From contig CAIKPM010000069.1 in NCBI GenBank assembly GCA_903829325.1, forward strand, positions 62,001-126,000: a stretch of DNA of 64,000 nt, in the 5' to 3' direction. Position numbers and translations under genes: made by a program. Shown piece after piece: positions 45,609 through 55,760 of this stretch. The stretch is from an uncultured bacterium (lineage in GTDB: Bacteria > Vulcanimicrobiota > Vulcanimicrobiia > Vulcanimicrobiales > Vulcanimicrobiaceae). Every line of letters begins with the position of its first letter. The stretch's first letter is position 1. The notes beneath the pieces are model-generated. The model worked only from the letters and a program-made list of their open reading frames with translations, was not told the origin of the DNA and ran no database searches.

Positions 45609-46222
45609 GCTGACTCCTTCATGACATCGCTAATACGAACACCATTGAGAAAAATATCATTACATTCTTGGACAATCTTCGGTATGGGTGGACGCCCCTC
45701 GGGATACATTTTGCGCACGACGATATGGGCAAAAAGCATACCGACATAAAAGCGCCCTAATGCCTCGGGATTTCCCCGCAAGCGACCTGCTTCAACATGC
45801 GAACGCAAATAATCGTTAACAATCTGGCGCACTTGCGCATATCCGCGGAAGGTGGTTTCGCCCCCAGTTGGATCGGTCGTCTCTTCACCCATTGAAACCC
45901 GAATCAGATCCTCCAGAAAGGCGAGGCGTTCACTCAAGACACAGCCTAAGCTGTGGAGATCGGTTTCAAGATCACCGCTGAAACCAGCGACTGCAGCCCG
46001 CAGAGTCTTGGCTTCACAAAAATATTCGCGCATCGCATCGAGCAACGCATGCTTGGTGCGAAAATGGCGAAAGATCGTCGCTTCATTCACACCAGCACGG
46101 GCCGCAACTTCGCGAGTTGTCGTACCCCGACTTCCATATCGCACATACAGTTCGCGCGTCGCTTCCAAAATTCGCCGGCGCGTTTCTTCAGGTGCGCTAC
46201 GTAATTCTGGTACTGCATTCAT
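45605..46222 (-). CDS. TetR/AcrR-family transcriptional repressor
   Basis: 205-aa regulator. The N-terminal helix-turn-helix is clear (TTREVAARAGVNEATIFRHF), with the preceding helix TRRRILEATRELYVRYG. The C-terminal ligand-binding part is all helical and its inducer is unknown. It is encoded inside the efflux operon, between the LolA-like gene and the HlyD adaptor, with overlaps on both sides (ATGA, GTGA). It most likely represses this operon through the inverted repeat at 46945-46966. Confidence 0.92.
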   Translation of the reverse strand: MNAVPELRSAPEETRRRILEATRELYVRYGSRGTTTREVAARAGVNEATIFRHFRTKHALLDAMREYFCEAKTLRAAVAGFSGDLETDLHSLGCVLSERLAFLEDLIRVSMGEETTDPTGGETTFRGYAQVRQIVNDYLRSHVEAGRLRGNPEALGRFYVGMLFAHIVVRKMYPEGRPPIPKIVQECNDIFLNGVRISDVMKESA

Positions 46223-46908
46223 TGCAAAGCAACGTTCGTATGGTATTGCGTATAATCAGCATGAGCAACAGCACGCACAAACGGAATCTGGATTTGCGCG
46301 TCTTGGGCGACGATTAAGCGAAATTTTCCCAATGTAGCGAAATGCTGCTGCATCGAAATCGTGCCACCGTTATAATAATGATATTCCATCTGATCGACTT
46401 CCCATAACGTTGGATTCACAACAACATCTTGATGATCAATCTGCCCGCGCACCCGCGCTACGAGCTGTAAAACGATATCGTGGTGCCCTTCAAAGTCGCG
46501 AGTCCCAACGACACTGATCACGAAACGACGCGGCCACTCACCCGCATCAGCAAGATCAGCAGTGAGGTGACTAAAGCCGTGGGCATAACGTGGCACGCGG
46601 TTAAAAGCGATTTGATACGTGCCTGGTCGCTTGAACGAAGCTGTGCCCTCGAGATGTTCCCGAAAATATGGGAAGCTGCGCAAGCGAAATGCTACATAGA
46701 GGTGCGCCTGATAGCTCTCAAGCTGCTGATTGCGTTCAGCTAAACGAGCGATAATATAATCAGGCTGCAAGGGACGCAACAAGAGTGCGGAACCTTGTGC
46801 TTGATTCACGCCCTGTGCACGCACTTGAGCGCCTAGTAGCAGCACACAAGCGAACACCCAAGCGGCCAAACACATCCCCAATCGAGACGTGCGAAGCAAA
46901 CGCGCCAT
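46219..46908 (-). CDS. LolA-like exported lipoprotein-carrier-fold protein
   Basis: 229-aa exported protein with a signal peptide (CLAAWVFACVLLLGAQVRA). The mature part starts with helix LAERNQQLESYQAHLYVAFR and continues as beta strands in the pattern of LolA/LolB-like half-barrels (COG2834-type): SFKRPGTYQIAFNR, VVVNPTLWEVDQMEY. It could bind lipid or a hydrophobic efflux substrate in the periplasm. It leads the operon that encodes TetR, HlyD and TolC proteins, overlapping tetR by ATGA. The family call is from fold pattern, not strong identity. Confidence 0.7.
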   Translation of the reverse strand: MARLLRTSRLGMCLAAWVFACVLLLGAQVRAQGVNQAQGSALLLRPLQPDYIIARLAERNQQLESYQAHLYVAFRLRSFPYFREHLEGTASFKRPGTYQIAFNRVPRYAHGFSHLTADLADAGEWPRRFVISVVGTRDFEGHHDIVLQLVARVRGQIDHQDVVVNPTLWEVDQMEYHYYNGGTISMQQHFATLGKFRLIVAQDAQIQIPFVRAVAHADYTQYHTNVALQ

Positions 46909-46944
46909 CAGACCCTATCCCAGCTTTCTTCCCAGAAGCAATAC

Positions 46945-46966
46945 TATGCAAGTGAGTACTTGCATA
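46945..46966. promoter_or_regulatory. Predicted TetR operator (perfect inverted repeat)
   Basis: TATGCAAGT and ACTTGCATA form perfect 9-bp arms around the 4-base spacer GAGT. It lies 37-58 bases upstream of the first gene of an operon that encodes a TetR-family protein, the usual position and form of a TetR operator. Confidence 0.75.
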
Positions 46967-47004
46967 CATACTAGCTTACCTGCTCCTTCGGGTCAATGCT
47001 CCCC

Positions 47005-50000
47005 TTACGCTGGGTCTGCGAAGAGGAGCTCCAAGTCGTCGCGACTGAGGGTCTTGGCGATCGCGGAATCGGCTCGAATGACGCTCTTAGAAAGAGCGCT
47101 CTTGCGATCGGCCAATGCGCGCATTTTCTCTTCGACGGTTCCCTTGGTGATCATCCGATAGGCCGTGACGACGCGACGCTGACCAATCCGGTGAGCACGG
47201 TCAATCGCCTGACGTTCCACCGCAGGGTTCCACCACGGATCGTACAGCACCACATAATCGGCTGCCGTCAGTGTTAAGCCCACACCGCCAGCTTTCAGCG
47301 AACAGATGAAAATTGGTGGGCCGTCATCTGACATAAATCGTGCGACTTCGGATTGACGATCCTTATCTTTGGTCGATCCATCGAGATACGCACAGGTGTA
47401 ACCACGACGCGCCAATTCACTGCGCAAGATTTTCAGCATGGAAGAAAACGCACTAAAGACCAAGACCTTGTGACCGCTATCGATGACGTCTTCAACGGTT
47501 TCCAAAAATGCGTCGAGCTTGGCACTAGCCTCAGGCGTATCGCGATACTCATCGAAGAGCAGCCCAGGGTGCGCGCAAATTTGCCGCAAGCGGGTTAACG
47601 CTGCCAAAACATGCATCGTCGCGCCTTCGAGATCGCCAGAATCCATCTGGCCTAAGACATCGCGACGCGCCGCCTCGGCCACGCCTTGATACAGCCTGCG
47701 CTGCAAGGGAGAAAGCTCGCATTCAACAACCGCTTCAATCCGATCCGGCAACTCGGTCGCGACATCTTCTTTGGTACGCCGAATCACAAACGGTTCAAGC
47801 CGTGAGCGTAAGGCCGCTGCAGCTTGTTCATCGCCATTCGCAATCGGTAATTCAAAGCGCCGACGAAAACTTGCTTCGGTACCGAGCAAGCCTGGCTCAA
47901 CGAAAGAAAAGATTGCCCATAAATCGCGCAGGGCATTCTCAACAGGGGTACCGGTTAACGCCAAACGTTGATCTGCGTGTAAGGCTCGCACGACCCGAGC
48001 AATTTGTGAACTGGGGTTTTTCGCGTGCTGGGCTTCATCGAGCACAATCGCTCGAAACCGCATAGTTGCAAGTTTATCTGCATCAAGACGCGCCAGGGCA
48101 TATGAAGTAATCAGCACGTCAATATTCGGTACTTGCTCGTACATTGCCGCACGTTCCGAACCTGACTGGAAGCGGACCACACTCAATTGCGGCGCAAAAC
48201 GCGCAATTTCGCTTTCCCAGGTATGCGTGACCGACGTTGGCGCAATAACCAAGGTAGGCATTTGCCCATCACGCTCTTTACGCCACAATAAATACGCAAT
48301 GACTTGGAGCGTTTTGCCTAAGCCCATTTCATCGGCGAGCACACCGCTGAATTGAAACGACTGTAAATAAGCAAGAAAATCAACGCCGCGTTTTTGGTAC
48401 GGTCGCAGAATCGAATCAACGCTTGCAGGCAGAGTTACCGCTTCAATTCCCGCGAAATTACGCAAACGCTCGCGTAATTCAATGACTTCAGGCGGCGCAT
48501 CGACGTGGTCAACCCCAGAACGCAATTCATCATAAATCGCCAGCGTTGCCGCTAACCCAGTGCGGCGCCGTGTGGCTAAATCACTGAGCAGTGCACCACG
48601 TTCGCGCAACCCGGACACATCAACCAAACGCCCACGCACATCGGCGTAGCGGCCGTTACTCGAAAGCAACGCCTCTAATTCGGCAGAGGTCAGTTTGTCG
48701 CCACCATCCATCGAGACACCGACATCCATCTCGAACCAATTCTCTTCGCCACTATCGCTGTGGCGGACCGAAACCGAGACATCGAAATGAGTCGCTTCGC
48801 CAGTCAAATCTTCTAAGGTACGATCAATCCGTCGATCGAGATCGTTCCAGTTCGGCCAAACTTCGCGCACGAAGGCGGCCGCACGTTCAGCACCGTGCAT
48901 CGCATACCGATCAGCACCACGCGGGACAAAACCGGCTTGAGTCAAGCGACCGTCTAAGCGATCGGCGACGCTCTTGGCAAAGAACAGGAGGCCTTCCCCA
49001 AAACGGGCGATCGCGCCATTGGGATGAAACGGGGCTCGCGCTTTGGTCGCGCGATCAATAAACGTAATGCTGGCAAGCAACGCACCATCGAGCCAGGTCA
49101 AGGCGATTTCTGCACCTGGACGCTCAGCATCAATGATCCCTAACGCGCTCCGATCTTGCTTCGAAAGATAGGGCGCAACCCGGGCTACCGATTTTGGCGA
49201 CGCAGGAACACGTTCGCCCGCTTTCGCCGCCTCGATCACTGCCTTCACATCGAACGAGTCATCGAGTAAAAAAGCGGTTCGAGCACTCGCAGCCCACATA
49301 GGTATCGCATCGACCAAAAATAATTGCGCTGGATCAACTTTTTCGTTATCACGACTACGCAACATCGGCGCAAATCCTTGAGGATTCGTCGTTGCCATCA
49401 GCTTTAAGCCGCGTAAATCAATCGCAAATTCAGCCAACTCAGACGGATGCTGTTCATTACGTTGGTCTGGCGCGAAACGTAAACGCGGATGCTTGCCTAA
49501 ACGCAACATCGCACGAGTGAGGGTTTTCGCCGCGGGCTTGCCGTTGAACGCTTCTAGCACCGCATCTTCACGCAAGAGCGCGCGATCGGCATCATCCCAG
49601 TCATCCGCTGGGGTGGATTCCATCATCGCGAGAATGGCCGATGCCTCGCGCACCGCTCCCCGCAATCGCGGTGAATCCAGCACAAGCATTGCCTGCAAAC
49701 CTGCCTCTGCAGGGTAAAACACAACCCAAATACTGCGTGCACGTCGTGAAGCTACCGTTGCGCTTGGCATAGGTAGCCAAGCCAAGGCTTCTTCGTCACC
49801 ACTGCTGTCGTTTGTCGTTCTCACGGTTTCAAGAATCGCGACAACGTGTTCACAAATGCCGCCCGCACCACAGGTACAGACGCTGCGCAGCGCGAGTGGA
49901 CCGGTACCACCGATCCACTCTGCACTTGCACTTATTGCGGGAGACTTGCCAACGGCCTTAATCTCACCCTCCACGCGAAGTTCTTCGACGCTGCGCAATT

Positions 50001-50109
50001 TGACCAAACCGCGCTCAACAAAAGCTAAGCCAGTTTGGGTCAAATCGCGAGAAAACCAAGAACCGATTGCTGCGGGGAGTCTAGAACGCCAAGCGGCGAA
50101 TGGGGTCAA
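47005..50109 (-). CDS. SNF2-family ATP-dependent DNA translocase/helicase with N-terminal SWIM zinc finger
   Basis: 1034-aa protein. A SWIM motif (CTCGAGGICEHVVA, ligands C-C-C-H) lies near residues 78-91. The SNF2 ATPase starts about residue 590 with Walker A DEMGLGKT, Walker B DEAQ near 690, LTGTPVEN, and the second lobe with KVLVFSAFSSML, GLTLTAADYVV and RAHRIGQ. The long region between (100-570) is typical of bacterial SWIM-SNF2 proteins and has no recognisable domain. It probably acts on DNA-protein complexes in transcription or repair. It lies 28 bases downstream of clpC on the same strand. Confidence 0.93.
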   Translation of the reverse strand: MTPFAAWRSRLPAAIGSWFSRDLTQTGLAFVERGLVKLRSVEELRVEGEIKAVGKSPAISASAEWIGGTGPLALRSVCTCGAGGICEHVVAILETVRTTNDSSGDEEALAWLPMPSATVASRRARSIWVVFYPAEAGLQAMLVLDSPRLRGAVREASAILAMMESTPADDWDDADRALLREDAVLEAFNGKPAAKTLTRAMLRLGKHPRLRFAPDQRNEQHPSELAEFAIDLRGLKLMATTNPQGFAPMLRSRDNEKVDPAQLFLVDAIPMWAASARTAFLLDDSFDVKAVIEAAKAGERVPASPKSVARVAPYLSKQDRSALGIIDAERPGAEIALTWLDGALLASITFIDRATKARAPFHPNGAIARFGEGLLFFAKSVADRLDGRLTQAGFVPRGADRYAMHGAERAAAFVREVWPNWNDLDRRIDRTLEDLTGEATHFDVSVSVRHSDSGEENWFEMDVGVSMDGGDKLTSAELEALLSSNGRYADVRGRLVDVSGLRERGALLSDLATRRRTGLAATLAIYDELRSGVDHVDAPPEVIELRERLRNFAGIEAVTLPASVDSILRPYQKRGVDFLAYLQSFQFSGVLADEMGLGKTLQVIAYLLWRKERDGQMPTLVIAPTSVTHTWESEIARFAPQLSVVRFQSGSERAAMYEQVPNIDVLITSYALARLDADKLATMRFRAIVLDEAQHAKNPSSQIARVVRALHADQRLALTGTPVENALRDLWAIFSFVEPGLLGTEASFRRRFELPIANGDEQAAAALRSRLEPFVIRRTKEDVATELPDRIEAVVECELSPLQRRLYQGVAEAARRDVLGQMDSGDLEGATMHVLAALTRLRQICAHPGLLFDEYRDTPEASAKLDAFLETVEDVIDSGHKVLVFSAFSSMLKILRSELARRGYTCAYLDGSTKDKDRQSEVARFMSDDGPPIFICSLKAGGVGLTLTAADYVVLYDPWWNPAVERQAIDRAHRIGQRRVVTAYRMITKGTVEEKMRALADRKSALSKSVIRADSAIAKTLSRDDLELLFADPA

Positions 50110-50137
50110 CGTATCATATCCGTTCTGTTGAGTCGGG

Positions 50138-52639
50138 CTAATTGGTCAATGATGCAGTTTCAGCGGGACGCGCCGGAGGCTCAAACGCAGGGATTTTCGA
50201 GAACTTCAGTTTGTCCGCGTTGTCTGGATCAATCTCGGCTAAGATACGGTCACCAGCTACAAATGTACCCTTGAGCATTTCTTCCGAGATCTCATCTTCC
50301 ACTTCACGCATAATCACACGCCGCAAGGGACGCGCGCCGTATTGTGGATCCCAACCATGCTTAGCCAGCAAGGCCTTCGCATCATCCGTCACTTCAAGAT
50401 CCATCTCCTGAGCCTTGACTTCGGCGATGACCTTATCAAGTTCGAGTGTGACGATCTCACCGATTTCCGCACGCGTCAGTTGCCGGAAAACAACTGTATC
50501 ATCGACGCGATTGAGTAATTCCGGACGGAACGTATGCTTGAGTTCATCCAACACCTTCGTTTTCATCCGTTCAAAGGCGGCATCTTCGGAAAGATTTTCA
50601 TCCTTTTTCGGACGGAACCCGATTTCGGTTGAGCTGGTAATGCTCGATGCACCGACATTCGAGGTCATGATAATGATGGTGTTTTTGAAATCAACCACAC
50701 GGCCCTGAGAATCGGTCAAACGCCCATCTTCAAGAACTTGCAGGAGCAAGTTGAAGACATCGGGGTGAGCTTTTTCAATTTCATCCAGTAAGACCACACT
50801 ATAAGGACGACGCCGAACGGCTTCGGTGAGCTGCCCACCTTCTTCGTAGCCTACGTATCCGGGCGGTGCGCCGGTGAGGCGACTAACCGAATACTTCTCC
50901 ATGAATTCCGACATATCGATGCGGATCATTGATTCTTGGTCGTCAAACATAAATTCCGCGACACTACGCGCAACTTCGGTTTTACCGACACCAGTCGGCC
51001 CTAAGAAAATGAATGAGCCAATCGGACGCTTACTGCTCTTGAGGCCGGTCCGAGAACGACGAATCGCCCGCGTGACAGCTTCAATCGCCTGGTTCTGCCC
51101 CACGACACGTTTGTGGAGTTGATCCTTCATGTTGAGCAACTTGGCGGTCTCGGCTTCAGCTAAACGCTGAACCGGGATGCGCGTCCACGCGCTGATGACA
51201 TGCGCGATGTCATCAGGAGTAACCACGAGCTCTGCTTCGCCGAGTGCTTTTTTCTCCGCCCATTCAGCCTCTAAACGCTGTTTCTCGAGCCGGAGCTTTT
51301 CTTCACGATCGCGGATCGACGCCGCTCGTTCGAATTCTTGGCTCTTGACTACCGACTCTTTTTCCGCTTTCACCTTGCGAATCTCATTATCGATCGCGCG
51401 GATTTCAGGGGGAGGCAAGGTCGCTTGCAAGCGAACACGCGAACCCGCTTCGTCGATCAAATCGACCGCTTTATCGGGCAAGAAACGGTCAGGAATATAG
51501 CGATCGCCAAGTTTGGCGGCCGCAACGAGCGCTTCGTCGCTGATCTTGAGCTTATGGTGAGCCTCGTAGCGATCACGCAAGCCCTTGAGAATTTCAACGG
51601 TTTCTTCAACCGACGGCTCACCGACCATAACCGGTTGGAAACGCCGTTCTAAAGCAGAATCTTTTTCGATATGCTTGCGGAACTCGTTGAGGGTCGTTGC
51701 GCCGATACACTGCAGCTCACCACGAGCCAAAGCGGGCTTGATGATATTGCTTGCATCGATCGCGCCTTCAGCAGCGCCAGCGCCCACCAGGGTGTGCAGC
51801 TCATCGATAAAGAGAATGATCTCGCCCGAAGCGGCACGGATTTCATCCATAACGCGCTTCATGCGTTCCTCAAACTCACCACGATATTTCGTACCGGCAA
51901 CGAGACCTGCCAAATCAAGCGTGATGACACGACGATCGCGCAAGGGCTCGGGCACTTCTCCCTTGACGACACGCTGAGCCAAACCTTCGGCAATAGCCGT
52001 CTTGCCGACACCAGGTTCGCCGATCAACGCTGGATTGTTCTTGGTGCGGCGCGCCAAGATCTGAATAACGCGTTCGATTTCTTCCGCGCGCCCAATGACT
52101 GGATCGAGCTTTTGATCACGCGCAAGCACCGTCAAATCACGCCCATAGGTGTCGAGGGTCGGGGTCTTAGATTTGCCCTTCGGAGTAGGCGGTTGGCCCT
52201 CGGCTCCTAAGAGCGAGGTGGTTTGGACGCGCACCTTGGCTGGGTCAACGCCTAAGTTCGTCAAAACGCGCGCCGCAACGCCTTCGCCTTCGCGAATCAA
52301 ACCGAGCAACAAGTGCTCAGTCCCGATGTAATTATGATTGAGCTGACGCGCTTCTTCGAAAGCCAATTCGATGACACGCTTGGCACGGGGAGTAAAGACC
52401 ATCTCCTGTTGCACGGTTTGGCCACCACGACCCACGATCGCTTCGACCTCTTGCCGCACCTTCGCCAAATTGACACCCAACGTCTCGAGGACTTTGGCCG
52501 CCAAAGACTCACCTTCTGAGATGATTCCCAGTAGAATGTGCTCAGTTCCGATATAGTTGTTTCCTAAACGCTGTGCTTCTTCTTGGGCAAGCACAATGCT
52601 ACGCCGCGCGCGCTCAGTAAACGGTTCCCACATTGACAT
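50138..52639 (-). CDS. clpC: ATP-dependent Clp protease ATPase subunit ClpC
   Basis: 833-aa HSP100 unfoldase that delivers substrates to ClpP. Order of parts: two N-terminal Clp repeats ([15 protein letters not shown], then the second copy ending ETTSLLG-like), first AAA+ module with [13 protein letters not shown] near 210, the M domain with a UVR motif ([18 protein letters not shown], about 435-460) typical of ClpC rather than ClpB or ClpA, second AAA+ module with [13 protein letters not shown] near 550, and the C-terminal D2-small domain. No adaptor (McsB, MecA) is seen in the window. An inverted repeat in the promoter region suggests repressor control. Confidence 0.96.
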   Translation of the reverse strand: MSMWEPFTERARRSIVLAQEEAQRLGNNYIGTEHILLGIISEGESLAAKVLETLGVNLAKVRQEVEAIVGRGGQTVQQEMVFTPRAKRVIELAFEEARQLNHNYIGTEHLLLGLIREGEGVAARVLTNLGVDPAKVRVQTTSLLGAEGQPPTPKGKSKTPTLDTYGRDLTVLARDQKLDPVIGRAEEIERVIQILARRTKNNPALIGEPGVGKTAIAEGLAQRVVKGEVPEPLRDRRVITLDLAGLVAGTKYRGEFEERMKRVMDEIRAASGEIILFIDELHTLVGAGAAEGAIDASNIIKPALARGELQCIGATTLNEFRKHIEKDSALERRFQPVMVGEPSVEETVEILKGLRDRYEAHHKLKISDEALVAAAKLGDRYIPDRFLPDKAVDLIDEAGSRVRLQATLPPPEIRAIDNEIRKVKAEKESVVKSQEFERAASIRDREEKLRLEKQRLEAEWAEKKALGEAELVVTPDDIAHVISAWTRIPVQRLAEAETAKLLNMKDQLHKRVVGQNQAIEAVTRAIRRSRTGLKSSKRPIGSFIFLGPTGVGKTEVARSVAEFMFDDQESMIRIDMSEFMEKYSVSRLTGAPPGYVGYEEGGQLTEAVRRRPYSVVLLDEIEKAHPDVFNLLLQVLEDGRLTDSQGRVVDFKNTIIIMTSNVGASSITSSTEIGFRPKKDENLSEDAAFERMKTKVLDELKHTFRPELLNRVDDTVVFRQLTRAEIGEIVTLELDKVIAEVKAQEMDLEVTDDAKALLAKHGWDPQYGARPLRRVIMREVEDEISEEMLKGTFVAGDRILAEIDPDNADKLKFSKIPAFEPPARPAETASLTN

Positions 52640-52671
52640 TCGTTATTAACTCCCTATGCCGACCCCAGCTC

Positions 52672-52697
52672 GTTCGGTCGAACCTACCCGTTCGACC
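52672..52697. promoter_or_regulatory. Inverted repeat upstream of clpC, probable stress operator
   Basis: GGTCGAAC and GTTCGACC form perfect 8-bp arms around a 6-base spacer (52676-52697). A further GTTCG at 52672 makes a third half-site (GTTCGGTCGAAC). It lies 33-58 bases upstream of the clpC ATG, where a repressor or activator would act. It resembles but does not match the CtsR direct repeat or the LexA Cheo box, whose spacing is 4. Confidence 0.6.
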
Positions 52698-52859
52698 TTT
52701 GAAGAGGGGAGCAATTGTCTATAGAACGTGCCTCTTCGACTCTTAGTTGCACTATCGGCAAGCGAAGCTGAAGATGCTGCATCTTTCCATGGTTCTGGGT
52801 CTATGATTACCAAAGGAGAACACTTCTGCGCACCTTTCCCTTACAAATGAGGAGCTATC

Positions 52860-53171
52860 ATGCCAACTAGCGAGATCGTACGAGCTGCTCTCGACGAAGT
52901 GCAAGATCCGGAACTGCACATGAGCATCACTTCCCTTGGCCTGATCTATGACGTTCGTCTGCTCGGCGAGCACAACGAGCAGATCGAGATTGACATGACC
53001 CTTACTTCACCGATGTGCCCGGTCGGTCCAGAATTTAAGCAAGCCGTCGAAACACGGGTCGCCGAAGTCCCTGGCGTCAAAAGCGTCGTAGTGAACTTGG
53101 TCTTCAGCCCACCGTGGGATCCACGCACGATGGCGAACGACGATGCGAAACTCCAGCTCGGTATCTGGTAA
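52860..53171 (+). CDS. MIP18/DUF59-family iron-sulfur cluster assembly factor (SufT/PaaD-like)
   Basis: 103-aa single-domain protein of the MIP18 family, which takes part in Fe-S cluster maturation. The family hallmarks are the start DEVQDPELHMSITSLGLIYD and the conserved cysteine in LTSPMCPVG, with FSPPWDP near the C-terminus. The ribosome-binding site AGGAGC precedes the ATG by about 6 bases. The 220-base gap upstream (52640-52859) holds the clpC promoter region on the other strand. A 51-aa gene follows 12 bases after the stop. Confidence 0.9.
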   Translation: MPTSEIVRAALDEVQDPELHMSITSLGLIYDVRLLGEHNEQIEIDMTLTSPMCPVGPEFKQAVETRVAEVPGVKSVVVNLVFSPPWDPRTMANDDAKLQLGIW

Positions 53172-53183
53172 GAGAGGAACACC

Positions 53184-53339
53184 ATGGCGAGCCTTGGTCC
53201 CATGTCGCCCCTTACTCCTACCACAATCGATATCACGACGCTCGATACGCCACCCAACGCTCAGGCTGCGCAACCGGCACCAAACCTACCGTTTGGTGGC
53301 TCGTTCAGCACCTTGAGTTCGGGAGCCACGGTCGCCTAG
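53184..53339 (+). CDS. Hypothetical small Pro/Thr-rich protein, 51 aa
   Basis: Short frame following the MIP18-family gene, with a strong ribosome-binding site (AGAGAGGA, about 5 bases before the ATG), which is the main argument that it is real. The product begins MASLGPMSPLTPTTID and is rich in Pro, Thr, Ser and Ala, ending FSTLSSGATVA; it is probably unstructured. No family is recognised. Its SPLTP motif is loosely reminiscent of the uncertain 103-aa protein after sdhB. Confidence 0.55.
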   Translation: MASLGPMSPLTPTTIDITTLDTPPNAQAAQPAPNLPFGGSFSTLSSGATVA

Positions 53340-53346
53340 CGCTCTC

Positions 53347-53955
53347 CTATTGCGGCAGACCATTGTAGATACTGGCGATTTGGTCCGGCCCATAAATCGG
53401 CACCATCTGGTGAATCGCAGCTTGAATCTGCCCTACCCGAACAAGCTGTTCGGTCTGGGTGCTATTGCTTTTCACCAGATTCGCGTACATAAGCGTATCG
53501 TGGGCGGCCGTGGCGAAGAGGAAGCGTTCATCTTGGATACGCTTACTCGGCGGCGACAGATCGATGATCGATGCCGCGGTGCGGGTTGCGGCAAAGTGCG
53601 CCTCGGTCGCTAGCGCAAGCGCGCTGAGCATATCGGCCAACTTCTCTTGCCCTTGATCGGTTTGAACTTTGGAGAGTGCTCGTGCACAATCTGCATACGC
53701 GTCTCCCAAAGCAAGCAGCTTGAACGCTAATGGTACTTGCGTGGAAAACAACGTTTGATTTTGAGTTAACAGTTGATTCACGGGATCAACGTATCGATTT
53801 GATCCGCGGCACCAGCTCAGACTTGTAAATTGCTGCACGGGCGCAGCCGATGCCACAGTCCCAGCTGCATTCGGCAAGCTCGCAGCTTGCACTGGCTGAG
53901 CCAGTAAGAACCCAAAACACACCAAACCAGCGACACGCCCTGTTTGCTTTTTCAT
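53347..53955 (-). CDS. Hypothetical exported protein, 202 aa
   Basis: Not recognised. It has a clean signal peptide (MKKQTGRVAGLVCFGFLLAQ, cleavage near QAA). The mature part is largely helical, with two cysteines (SWCRGSNRY, YADCARAL) that could form a disulfide in the periplasm. It is convergent with the small 51-aa gene (7-base gap) and divergent from the chemoreceptor gene (149-base gap). Confidence 0.7.
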   Translation of the reverse strand: MKKQTGRVAGLVCFGFLLAQPVQAASLPNAAGTVASAAPVQQFTSLSWCRGSNRYVDPVNQLLTQNQTLFSTQVPLAFKLLALGDAYADCARALSKVQTDQGQEKLADMLSALALATEAHFAATRTAASIIDLSPPSKRIQDERFLFATAAHDTLMYANLVKSNSTQTEQLVRVGQIQAAIHQMVPIYGPDQIASIYNGLPQ

Positions 53956-54104
53956 CGTTATTATCTATCCTCAAAAAACACGAAAGAACTCTCCCCTTAA
54001 GCATCGTCGTACTACAAAGAAATCTTTACAGTGAAGCAGATTCCTACCTAACGTTTCAAGCGGAGGAACCCGACACCTGAAGAGACCGATCTGGAGGGTT
54101 TTTG

Positions 54105-55730
54105 ATGTTACCTTGGACGAAAACGCGAGACGATGAAGTAGCACGAGACAGTGATGATGCAAGACTGCTCAACGCGCGCTTGACCAAGGCAGAAACCCAA
54201 ACCCAACAACTTCAGGCATTATTATTTGAAGCTCCAATCGCGATTCTGACATGCGATGCAAATTTTACGATTGATTTTGTCAACCGTGAATTCAACCGAA
54301 CACTCCACAACTTGCAACCGCCATTACCAATTCGCCCGGATCAAATTATTGGATCAACATTAGATCGAATTATTAAAGATACGACTATTCTTCAAAAGGT
54401 CAAAAATTCCAAGAATCTGCCACTGGCCTTTCGACTTGATTCAGGTGAATCGAGCTTATGCTTAAGCATTGATGGAATTCGCGACAACCAAGAAAAAATC
54501 ACTGGATACAGCATCACCATCGATGCGAATCAAGAATTACAAAAAGTCAAAAATATCATAAAATGGGATGAAAAAATCCTAGACACGTTGCCTATCAATA
54601 TCTTGATCTGTGATTCCAAGAGCTTTAAGGTCAGCCATATGAATAAAACGTCATATAAAACCTTTAAAACCTTAGAACACGTCTTACCAATTCAAATTGA
54701 CAATATCGTTGGCACGAGCATCGATCAGTTATATAAAGACCCGAATCTGCAACGTAGTACTTTAAGTGACCCCAAACGTCTGCCGCACGTTGCAACGATT
54801 CAACTGGGTGATGAGTACGTAGAACTGCATATTGCGGCGCTCTACGATGAAAAAAATGAGTACGCGGCCGCCCTGCTCACGTGGAGTGTCGTCACTGACC
54901 AAATCAAAATTCTTCGCGAAGTCAAAGAAATCGGGAACAAAATTCGCGGACAAGCATCGTCCGTGGGCGAGATTGCCAACACGATGGCGGGCAGCATCGA
55001 AAAAACCAGCCTCCAGGCCTCAGCGGTCGCGGCCGCCTCCGAACAAGCTTCGGTGAATGTGTCGACGGTTGCAAACGCGGCGAAGGAACTAGCGAACTCG
55101 ATTCATGAGATTTCCTCACAAGTCGAGCAATTGGCCAGTGTCGCCCGCCAAGCCGCGAATGAAGCCGACGTTGCCGATAAGACCATGCACGAACTGACCA
55201 ACGCCGCTCAAGAGATCAACGATGTGGTCAAGGTTATCGGCGATATTTCCGCCCAAATCAAATTGTTGGCCCTCAATGCAACCATTGAGGCAGCGCGAGC
55301 CGGAGAAGCCGGCCGCGGTTTCGCCGTAGTCGCGACCGAAGTTACGAACATGGTCGACCAAACCTCGAAGGCAACCCAAGAAATCAGCGCGCAAATTACT
55401 GCAATCCAACGCGCGACGCAGTCTGCGGTTAACGCTATTCAAAAAATCGTCCACACCGCTGAGCAGGTGAGCGAAGCGTCAACCGCAATTGCTGCAGCGG
55501 TCGAAGAGCAGGGCGTTGTTACCCAAGAAATATCGCAAAATGTCGCTGAGGCAGCAATCGGAACACGAGATGTTTCATCGAATATCAGCGGCGTCACACA
55601 AACGGCAACCGAAAGTTCACGTACAGCGCAAACCATGCTCAATACCGCAGGAGTGCTAGGCACACAAGCCAACGATCTAGCGGCGCTCAGCGCGGACATT
55701 GAAGCTTTCATGAAGCAAAAATCGCGCTAG
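54105..55730 (+). CDS. Soluble methyl-accepting chemotaxis protein with two PAS-like domains
   Basis: 541-aa cytosolic chemoreceptor: no hydrophobic segment is present. Two PAS-like domains (about 40-150, starting [18 protein letters not shown]; about 160-270, starting [18 protein letters not shown]) precede a long signalling coiled coil. The tip region [20 protein letters not shown], the CheA/CheW contact site, is intact. I chose ATG 54105 with GGAGGG 6 bases upstream; the TTG just before it is not needed. No che genes occur in the window, so it is an orphan receptor. Input could be redox or a small ligand bound in the PAS domains. The PAS half is more AT-rich than the signalling half. Confidence 0.92.
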   Translation: MLPWTKTRDDEVARDSDDARLLNARLTKAETQTQQLQALLFEAPIAILTCDANFTIDFVNREFNRTLHNLQPPLPIRPDQIIGSTLDRIIKDTTILQKVKNSKNLPLAFRLDSGESSLCLSIDGIRDNQEKITGYSITIDANQELQKVKNIIKWDEKILDTLPINILICDSKSFKVSHMNKTSYKTFKTLEHVLPIQIDNIVGTSIDQLYKDPNLQRSTLSDPKRLPHVATIQLGDEYVELHIAALYDEKNEYAAALLTWSVVTDQIKILREVKEIGNKIRGQASSVGEIANTMAGSIEKTSLQASAVAAASEQASVNVSTVANAAKELANSIHEISSQVEQLASVARQAANEADVADKTMHELTNAAQEINDVVKVIGDISAQIKLLALNATIEAARAGEAGRGFAVVATEVTNMVDQTSKATQEISAQITAIQRATQSAVNAIQKIVHTAEQVSEASTAIAAAVEEQGVVTQEISQNVAEAAIGTRDVSSNISGVTQTATESSRTAQTMLNTAGVLGTQANDLAALSADIEAFMKQKSR

Positions 55731-55760
55731 AGCACTTGCCGATAGCCCAGTGGGAGATTC

